Notes under the pieces: generated by a model
The model's database searches: none
What the model was told of the DNA's origin: nothing
What the model saw: the letters and a program-made list of their open reading frames with translations, nothing else
Program-made: the position numbers and the translations under genes
In this document: piece after piece, positions 32,773 through 39,661 of the stretch
Numbering within the stretch: the stretch's first letter is position 1
Layout: every line of letters begins with the position of its first letter
IMG/VR virus record: IMGVR_UViG_3300027969_000175
Coordinates: 1-42,714 of that record
Length of the DNA: 42,714 bases
Reading direction: 5' to 3' (one strand)
From: a virus

Positions 32773-35700
32773 TGAGTTTTTCAACCATTAGCCAATCTCA
32801 GCTAGGCCAAGAAACTGCTAGAAATAGTGAGATTGTTACATCTTCGGTTAAAATAATTAATTCTGGTGGCACAGGTCCGACTATCACATCTGTTATAATA
32901 ACAGATAGTAATTATAATAATTTAGATGACACCGCAGTTGGTACAAGTAATTCATTTATTAAAATTATTGGTTCTGGATTTTCAACTAATGCCAATGTAT
33001 TTGTTGGTGGAACACAAGTGCCAACCGCTAACGTAATCTTTACAGATTCAGGTGAACTTAGAGTTAGATTGCCATTTCTTACCGTAGGTACAAATAATTC
33101 CGTTTCACTATTTAATACTACTGGTTCTGGCGTTGTATGGAGTTCAAGTTTATTTTGTAGTGGATTTCCTGTATTTACAACTACTTCTTATAGTTCAAAT
33201 AGTTTAACTGTTAGTGTACAATTATTAGCAACAGGAGATGGTACATTAACATACACTTTAAAATCCGGTAGTTCATTACCAGAAGGACTAACATTATCTT
33301 CAACAGGTTTAATTTCTGGTACGGCAACTGTTGATAGTACTACAACATTTACCGTATTGTTAAATGATTCTCAAAACCAAACCACACAGCAAGATATTAC
33401 TTTAACAATTAGTTCAACTGATTTATATTTTAAATATACCACCTTATTATTACAAGCAGATAATACAGCCAATGGCGCACAAAACGGAACTTTTTTAGAT
33501 TCATCAAATAATCGTTATATTGTAACTCCATCAGGAACTAAACAATCCGGAACTATAAATCCTTTTGGTACAGGAAATTGGAGTAATTATTTTGATGGCA
33601 CTGGAGATTATTTAACTGTTGCTGCAAACACAGGCATAAATTTATCTTCAGATTTTACTGTTGAATGCTGGGCTTACGCCACTACAACAACAAATGGAGT
33701 TGACCAAGTTTTTAACTATGGTAATTTTACATTTATGTTGTATCATAATGGCACCGATTGGACAGTTGAAGTTGGTAATGGATCAAGCAATCTTTTTACT
33801 CTAGCTGGCACGGCATCATTAAATAATTGGCATCATTTTGCAATTACAAGAAATACAAATACATATACATTTTGGATAGATGGTGTGTCTGCTTCAACGG
33901 CAACTAATAGCAATCAACCTGCTACATCAGGAGCCACATTGAGTATTGGTAGAAGTCAAGGATCTTCAACTCAATGGTTTACTGGTTATATTTCTAATTT
34001 CCGTATAGTTAAAGGTACTTCACTTTATACCACTACATTTACTCCTAGTACCACACCATTAACAGCAGTTGTTAATACACAACTATTGACTTGTCAATCA
34101 AATTTTTTTAAAGATTCTTCCACAAATGTATTTACAGTAACAACTGCTGGCAATTTAACTGTTGACCGATTTAATCCATTTGGTGTTAATGGTACAAGTT
34201 ATGATGTATCAGCAAATACCTTTAATATAGGATCAACATATTTTGATGGTTCATCTTATTTACAAACACCAGCTTCGTCTGATTTTGCCTTTGGTACTGG
34301 AGACTTTACCGTAGAAGGCTGGGTGTATTCAACTGCAGCAACTAGTGGTAACTTTGGATTTTTTGATTTAGGTACAGCCAATGCTGGAGGCAGTCTTGCA
34401 TTATTTCACAATAGTGGAAGTTTTTTTATAAGAATAGATACTACCGCTAACGATTTGAGTTATACTGTTCCTGCAGGATTTCCAAATGCTTGGCACCATC
34501 TAGCTTTGGTTAGAAATGGTGTAACACTTACATTTTATATTGATGGTGTAAGTGTTGTTTCAGGAACTAGAGGACAAAACGTAACACAAAATCAACCAGT
34601 AATAGGTTCTATTAATCCTAGTTATGGCATTAAAACAACTGGTTACATTTCTAATTTTAGAATGGTTAAAGGTACAGCAGTTTATACAGGAAATTTTACT
34701 CCAAGTGGCTCACCACTAACAGCAATAACTAATACAAAATTATTAACTTGTCAAAGTTCACAATCGATTGAAAGTGATATTTCAATTAATAATTTTCAAA
34801 TTACATATACCGGTACTCCTACTGCATCAGGTAAAGTTCCATTTGGTTTATCAGATATAACTGATTCATCTACCGCCAATACAACATATAGTGGTTCAAT
34901 ATTTTTTAATGGATCAACAGATTATTTAAGTTTGCCAACTTCAACAGCCAATTTAAATCCCGGCAGCAGTGATTTTACCGTAGATGGTTGGTTATACCCA
35001 ACCGTTGGTAGTAGCCAACAGAACATTGTTTATTTGGGAGGCAATACTGGATCATATGCTGGTATACGATGGGAAATGAACGGTGGTGGAACAGGATTGC
35101 AGATTTTAGCGAGTACGGATGGTTCTAGTTGGGGTCTTAATTATACTGCCGGCAGTTTAACGTTAAATGCTTGGAATCATGTTGCTCTTTGTAGAAGTGG
35201 AAGTAGTTGGTATATGTTTATAAATGGTGTACAAGCAGGTTCCACACAAACACTTGCGGGTACAATGTATAGTGGAACACTCAATCAAATAGGTGCTCAA
35301 AACTCTGGCGGTACTTTACAATTTTTTAATGGATATATGAGTAACATGAGATTTATTAAAGGCACAGCACTTTATACTGCAGCGTTTACTCCACCAACTT
35401 CACCATCACAACCAGTAACCAATACACAAATGTTGATATCAGGTAAAAATTCTGCTATATTTGATGGTACACTCCAAAATAACTGGCAAACATATGGTGA
35501 TGCAAAAGTAAGTAAATCAACATACAAATACGGTACGGGCAGCATATATCTTCCAAGTTTATCTGCATTAATCAAACCACTTGGTCAAAATAATAAAATT
35601 CTTGCGAATGAAGATTTTACAATTGAATGTTGGTTTAATGTGGCCGCATTTAATGTTAACGTAGGAACAATTTACAGTTGTCAAAATACTGAATATTTAG

Positions 35701-36029
35701 CAATAAGAAATGCACAAATAGAATGGCAATCACCTACAGCATCATTGGCTTATAATATTCCTTCAGCAACGGCTGGACAATGGTACCATTTAGCAATTTC
35801 CAGAAGCGGAAGTTCAATTAAAATGTTTTTAAATGGAACACAGGTTACATCAACAACCAGTACAGCTGCTGTAATTAGTGTAGGATCTACATTCTATATT
35901 GGTGCTTATGCGGGTAACTATGCTGGTGGTTATACCTTTAATGGTTACTTAGATGATTTCCGTATTACCAAAGGTTACGCAAGATATACTGCCAACTTTA
36001 CTGTACCTCCTCTTTTATTAGCAAGATAA
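32772..36029 (+). CDS. Adhesin with TIG, Ig-like and four LamG-like domains
   Basis: A 1085-aa protein. Residues about 35-120 are an IPT/TIG-like domain (TSNSFIKIIGSGFSTNANVF, then SGELRVRLPFL) paralogous to that in the 462-aa adhesin. Residues about 130-215 resemble a putative-Ig (He_PIG) domain (GTLTYTLKSGSSLPEGLTLS, then GLISGTA). Four tandem LamG/concanavalin-like jelly rolls follow, at about 220-440, 440-660, 665-895 and 895-1085. Each has YFDGT/S..YL, F-T-V/I-E-x-W, W-x-H-x-A-x-x-R and an I-D-G/L-N-G strand. The first three end in a variant of P-L-T ... N-T-Q-L-L-T-C-Q-S. LamG folds commonly bind glycans, so the protein is a good candidate for binding host surface polysaccharide. No enzymatic residues are evident. 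Confidence 0.85.
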   Translation: MSFSTISQSQLGQETARNSEIVTSSVKIINSGGTGPTITSVIITDSNYNNLDDTAVGTSNSFIKIIGSGFSTNANVFVGGTQVPTANVIFTDSGELRVRLPFLTVGTNNSVSLFNTTGSGVVWSSSLFCSGFPVFTTTSYSSNSLTVSVQLLATGDGTLTYTLKSGSSLPEGLTLSSTGLISGTATVDSTTTFTVLLNDSQNQTTQQDITLTISSTDLYFKYTTLLLQADNTANGAQNGTFLDSSNNRYIVTPSGTKQSGTINPFGTGNWSNYFDGTGDYLTVAANTGINLSSDFTVECWAYATTTTNGVDQVFNYGNFTFMLYHNGTDWTVEVGNGSSNLFTLAGTASLNNWHHFAITRNTNTYTFWIDGVSASTATNSNQPATSGATLSIGRSQGSSTQWFTGYISNFRIVKGTSLYTTTFTPSTTPLTAVVNTQLLTCQSNFFKDSSTNVFTVTTAGNLTVDRFNPFGVNGTSYDVSANTFNIGSTYFDGSSYLQTPASSDFAFGTGDFTVEGWVYSTAATSGNFGFFDLGTANAGGSLALFHNSGSFFIRIDTTANDLSYTVPAGFPNAWHHLALVRNGVTLTFYIDGVSVVSGTRGQNVTQNQPVIGSINPSYGIKTTGYISNFRMVKGTAVYTGNFTPSGSPLTAITNTKLLTCQSSQSIESDISINNFQITYTGTPTASGKVPFGLSDITDSSTANTTYSGSIFFNGSTDYLSLPTSTANLNPGSSDFTVDGWLYPTVGSSQQNIVYLGGNTGSYAGIRWEMNGGGTGLQILASTDGSSWGLNYTAGSLTLNAWNHVALCRSGSSWYMFINGVQAGSTQTLAGTMYSGTLNQIGAQNSGGTLQFFNGYMSNMRFIKGTALYTAAFTPPTSPSQPVTNTQMLISGKNSAIFDGTLQNNWQTYGDAKVSKSTYKYGTGSIYLPSLSALIKPLGQNNKILANEDFTIECWFNVAAFNVNVGTIYSCQNTEYLAIRNAQIEWQSPTASLAYNIPSATAGQWYHLAISRSGSSIKMFLNGTQVTSTTSTAAVISVGSTFYIGAYAGNYAGGYTFNGYLDDFRITKGYARYTANFTVPPLLLAR

Positions 36030-36032
36030 ATA
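36025..36032 (+). promoter_or_regulatory. Late-type promoter core GATAAATA, leader copy 2
   Basis: GATAAATA overlaps the stop codon of the LamG protein. A start near 36038 would give a leader of about 14 bases containing ACGGATAA before the ATG at 36052, almost the same as the arrangement at 32073-32100. Confidence 0.6.
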
Positions 36033-36051
36033 TTAAACAAACGGATAAAAA

Positions 36052-36558
36052 ATGGCATTTCCATCATCAGCAAATACAGGTCAATCTGCCGTTGTTAATG
36101 GCATAACCTATGTTTATAATGCTCAGCTAAATACTTGGAAAGTATCGTCAAACGTTGCGAATATCTATTCATCCACGCAATTAACTCCAATTGCCAATGT
36201 ATTTGAATTTGATGATATTTCCAATGCCACAGACGGATACAGAAATACCTTTGCCTTAACTTATAACCAAGTTCAAATGGGTGTGTACAGTCCATTTAAT
36301 TTAATGGTATCGGTAAATGGTATTTTACAGAATGGATTTGATCCTAAATATGATACGGTATGGTTGAGTAATGTATTAACCGCATCCAGGGGTTACACAA
36401 TTGACGCTTCAGGTAATCCGACATCAAACGGTTACATTAAGTTTGCGGACAGTCTTCCACCAAACTCCCAAGTACTAATTAGAAGTCAATTTGGTGCGCC
36501 TATGAACACATCAAAGGTCTATCCATTCAAACCACTTGACATTTTTATGGGCATATAA
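36052..36558 (+). CDS. Type-2 fibre companion, 168 aa
   Basis: Starts MAFPSSANTGQSAVVNGITY and continues VYNAQLNTWKVSS, closely like the 110-aa protein at 32101. The remainder contains YSPFNLMVSVNGILQNGFDP, then YIKFADSLPPNSQVLIRSQF, segments I associate with small fibre or neck-like parts in aquatic T4-like phages. It is preceded by the second copy of the promoter/leader cassette, and a consensus late promoter overlaps its stop codon. The function is unknown; a fibre attachment or structural role is inferred from context. Confidence 0.75.
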   Translation: MAFPSSANTGQSAVVNGITYVYNAQLNTWKVSSNVANIYSSTQLTPIANVFEFDDISNATDGYRNTFALTYNQVQMGVYSPFNLMVSVNGILQNGFDPKYDTVWLSNVLTASRGYTIDASGNPTSNGYIKFADSLPPNSQVLIRSQFGAPMNTSKVYPFKPLDIFMGI

Positions 36559-36561
36559 ATA
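36554..36561 (+). promoter_or_regulatory. Perfect late promoter TATAAATA for the 1018-aa gene
   Basis: TATAAATA is the exact T4 late promoter consensus. It overlaps the stop codon at 36556-36558 and lies in a 37-base gap. A start near 36567 gives a leader of about 29 bases with GGAG (36586-36589), 6 bases before the ATG at 36596. This is the strongest promoter candidate in the window. Confidence 0.75.
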
Positions 36562-36595
36562 GATAATAACCAATTCCTAATTTAATGGAGCTACC

Positions 36596-39500
36596 ATGGC
36601 ACGCAAAGCAATACTTGATACTTACTACACATTTACACCATCGACAAGAACAATTGTTATTCCTAGGCCTATTCCAAAAGAGCGCTTGGTATTAATTACT
36701 GATGTTACCACAAATCAAGTAATTTACAATTTTTCGGATCCTAATTTAACAACTACTTCTTATGTAATTGCTACCGATCCAACAACTGGTGTAGTTACTA
36801 CAACTATTGCATTGGCATATAATACTTCTGCATTAGCTGCTACAGATAAATTACAAATTACTATTGATGAATATGATGAGAAATTTACTCCTTCTGAATC
36901 ATATTTGGATCCAATTAACAAGCTTCGTGTTTCTACTCCACAATCATTAATTGATACCGACTATGAGTACTCAATCCAAACTACCAAATGGGAACAATTA
37001 GCATTATTAAATAATCGGCCGTTTGCTTATTACGATACTGCTACTGGTGCTATTTCTGTTGCTGATATTCGTGCGAATACAGGTTCTAGGACTTTTACAG
37101 CTTACACCACAACTCCTCCTGCTGTAGGTTCCGCAGTGTTTATTGGCGATTCAACTTATGCTGGTGCTGATGGTGTTTATATTGTTGATTCAAATACTGC
37201 AACAACATTTAATTATACAGGTAAATATTACTACACAGGATTGGCTAATCAATCAATTTACAATACCGGTGTAACCAACGTTTATCGTGGTGGTATTTTT
37301 AGTAACTCTGCTATTACAATATCAAACATAACTGTTACTGCTCAAACTTCTGGTGCATTAGGTAATACTGTTACTGTAACGACACCACAACCACATGGTT
37401 TAACAATTGGTAATGAAGTTGCTCTTACTGGTGTAACTGCGGCTACATCAGGAGCACCAAATGGTTCTTATACCGTTTCTTCAATTGTTTCACAAAATAC
37501 ATTTAACTTTATTCAGCAAACAGGTGGCCCTTCTGTTGGTGCTTTAACAGGCGGCACATTGTATGTTCGACCACAAGGTCAAGCATTACACAGACCATTT
37601 GACGGTGGTGTTCGATTCTCTACTAATGCTGCTTCACATAATCAAGCATACATTCGTCAAACTCGTAGATATTTCCGTTACCAATCTGGTAAAGGTATTC
37701 AGATGTCTACTGGTACTACATTGAAACCACAGTTTAACTTAGACGGTATTACATATTCATCTGCTAACGGTGTTGTTTATGTTACGACAAAAGATCCACA
37801 CAACATTCAACCAGGCGTTGGTATTTTTATTTCTGGCGTTCAAGAAAGTGGTTACAATGGAACATACACAATTAAAGATGTAGTTACACCATACACATTT
37901 AGCTATATTCCTTTATCAGTACCATCAGCTACTGTAGCTAGCGGAAATTATTATGGTTCTGCCTACTCTTGGAATGGTTCTCAAAATCGTATTGGTATTT
38001 TTGATTCGCAAAACGGACTATTTTGGGAATATGATGGTCAAACATTGTCTGCTGTAAAACGCAATGCAACATTCCAAATTGCTGGTATTATTTCAGCAAC
38101 TCCAGGTTCTTCTTATATTACAGGAACAGGTACAGTATTTAATAGACAGTTAAGTGTTGGAGATTTTATTGTTATTAAAGGTATGACATATCGTGTACAA
38201 ACAATTCTTTCTGATACCAATTTAACTGTTTCTCCACAATTCCGTGGTTTAAGTGCCATCTCAAATGCTCAATGTTCCAAAGTAATTGATACAGTAATTA
38301 AACAATCTGCATTTAACATTGACCGTTTAGACGGAACAGGTCCATCAGGTTACAATATTGATTTGACCAAAATGCAAATGTTCTATATTGACTATTCTTG
38401 GTACGGTGCTGGATTTGTTCGTTGGGGTGTTCGTGGTCCAACAGGCGATGTTATCTATTGCCACAAAATGATTAATAACAACGTCAACTATCTTGCTTAT
38501 ATGCGTTCAGGTAACTTACCTGGTCGTTATGAAACCAGTACATATGGTAAAGTAACTTACATGACAGGTGGTGCATCTGGTGTGGGCACAAGTTTAAACC
38601 CTACCGACACAACAGTTAACGTGGCTAACACAGCAGGCTTTGCAAATGCAGGTATTCTTATAATTAAAGGAACAGATAAAGTTGAATTTGCAAATTATAC
38701 TGGTCTAACTCCTACATCGTTTACAGGATTGACAAGAGGTCAAGCAGGTAACACTAATATTTCATTTACAACAGTTTCAGGTAATAATATATTAACACTT
38801 TCTGCTTCACAAGGTACTGGTGGTGTTCAAGTTGGCCAATATGTTGTTGGACAAAATATTCCTCCACAATCTTATGTAACTGGAATTGTTCCAAACACAT
38901 CAATTACAATAAGTTATGCTGCTACTGCTGCAGGTACATCTAATGCGGCGTTCTACCCAATGGCAAACATAGCGCAAACGCATACATTCTCTACAACGGC
39001 ACAGACAGCAATTGAACAACATTCAATTCAATTTGGTCCTGAAGTAAACCATTGGGGTACTTCTGCAATTATGGATGGTGGTTTCACAAACGATAAGTCA
39101 TTCATTTTTACCAAAGGTATGCAAATTGCACAACTTGTACAACCTGGTGCTAACGTAGCATTGATGAGTTTCCGTATTGCACCTTCTGCCAGCGGTGGTA
39201 TTCCTGGTCAAGCTTTAGGTGTTCGTGAAGTTATTAATCGTATGCAATTGTTACCATATCAGTTAGACGTTTATGCTAACCAAGGTATGTTGATGACTAT
39301 TTTCCTTAATTCTACGGCAAACAACTCAACTAATACTTGGATCAACGTAGGTGGTTCAAGCCTGACACAATATGTTTTCCATTCTAATGGTACTTTTGTT
39401 CTACAAAATACTGGTGAACCTGTATTCGGTTTCTATTTGAATTCTCAAGGTAGTAACGTCTATTCATCTACTCAACAGGACTTAACACAGTTACTTGCTT

Positions 39501-39652
39501 TAGGTCATAGTATTAATGGTGGCGGTACGGCAAATACCAATAACGGTATTTACCCCGATGGACCTGACGTATTAACTATTGTAGCTCAAAACATTAGTCC
39601 ACAGGCAGGCTTCATTCAAACACGCATGTCATGGAACGAAGCTCAGGCGTAA
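36596..39652 (+). CDS. Large conserved tail structural protein, 1018 aa
   Basis: Begins MARKAILDTYYTFTPSTRTI, then VIPRPIPKERLVLITDV. There are at least three related beta repeats of the form PH-x-(L/I)-x-x-G-x-x-V/I ... G-x-Y-x-(V/I) ... F-x-(Y/F) at about 160-205, 250-305 and 385-440 (for example DPHNIQPGVGIFISGVQESG). Residues about 575-650 contain DLTKMQMFYIDYSWYGAGFV, then RWGVRGPTGDVIYCHK, the best conserved part, known to me from virion proteins of aquatic T4-like phages. Residues near 665-720 (VANTAGFANAGILIIKGTDK) start a further beta module. Its own consensus promoter and good ribosome site suggest high expression. The precise location in the tail is unknown. Confidence 0.8.
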   Translation: MARKAILDTYYTFTPSTRTIVIPRPIPKERLVLITDVTTNQVIYNFSDPNLTTTSYVIATDPTTGVVTTTIALAYNTSALAATDKLQITIDEYDEKFTPSESYLDPINKLRVSTPQSLIDTDYEYSIQTTKWEQLALLNNRPFAYYDTATGAISVADIRANTGSRTFTAYTTTPPAVGSAVFIGDSTYAGADGVYIVDSNTATTFNYTGKYYYTGLANQSIYNTGVTNVYRGGIFSNSAITISNITVTAQTSGALGNTVTVTTPQPHGLTIGNEVALTGVTAATSGAPNGSYTVSSIVSQNTFNFIQQTGGPSVGALTGGTLYVRPQGQALHRPFDGGVRFSTNAASHNQAYIRQTRRYFRYQSGKGIQMSTGTTLKPQFNLDGITYSSANGVVYVTTKDPHNIQPGVGIFISGVQESGYNGTYTIKDVVTPYTFSYIPLSVPSATVASGNYYGSAYSWNGSQNRIGIFDSQNGLFWEYDGQTLSAVKRNATFQIAGIISATPGSSYITGTGTVFNRQLSVGDFIVIKGMTYRVQTILSDTNLTVSPQFRGLSAISNAQCSKVIDTVIKQSAFNIDRLDGTGPSGYNIDLTKMQMFYIDYSWYGAGFVRWGVRGPTGDVIYCHKMINNNVNYLAYMRSGNLPGRYETSTYGKVTYMTGGASGVGTSLNPTDTTVNVANTAGFANAGILIIKGTDKVEFANYTGLTPTSFTGLTRGQAGNTNISFTTVSGNNILTLSASQGTGGVQVGQYVVGQNIPPQSYVTGIVPNTSITISYAATAAGTSNAAFYPMANIAQTHTFSTTAQTAIEQHSIQFGPEVNHWGTSAIMDGGFTNDKSFIFTKGMQIAQLVQPGANVALMSFRIAPSASGGIPGQALGVREVINRMQLLPYQLDVYANQGMLMTIFLNSTANNSTNTWINVGGSSLTQYVFHSNGTFVLQNTGEPVFGFYLNSQGSNVYSSTQQDLTQLLALGHSINGGGTANTNNGIYPDGPDVLTIVAQNISPQAGFIQTRMSWNEAQA

Positions 39653-39661
39653 GGTTTTCTT

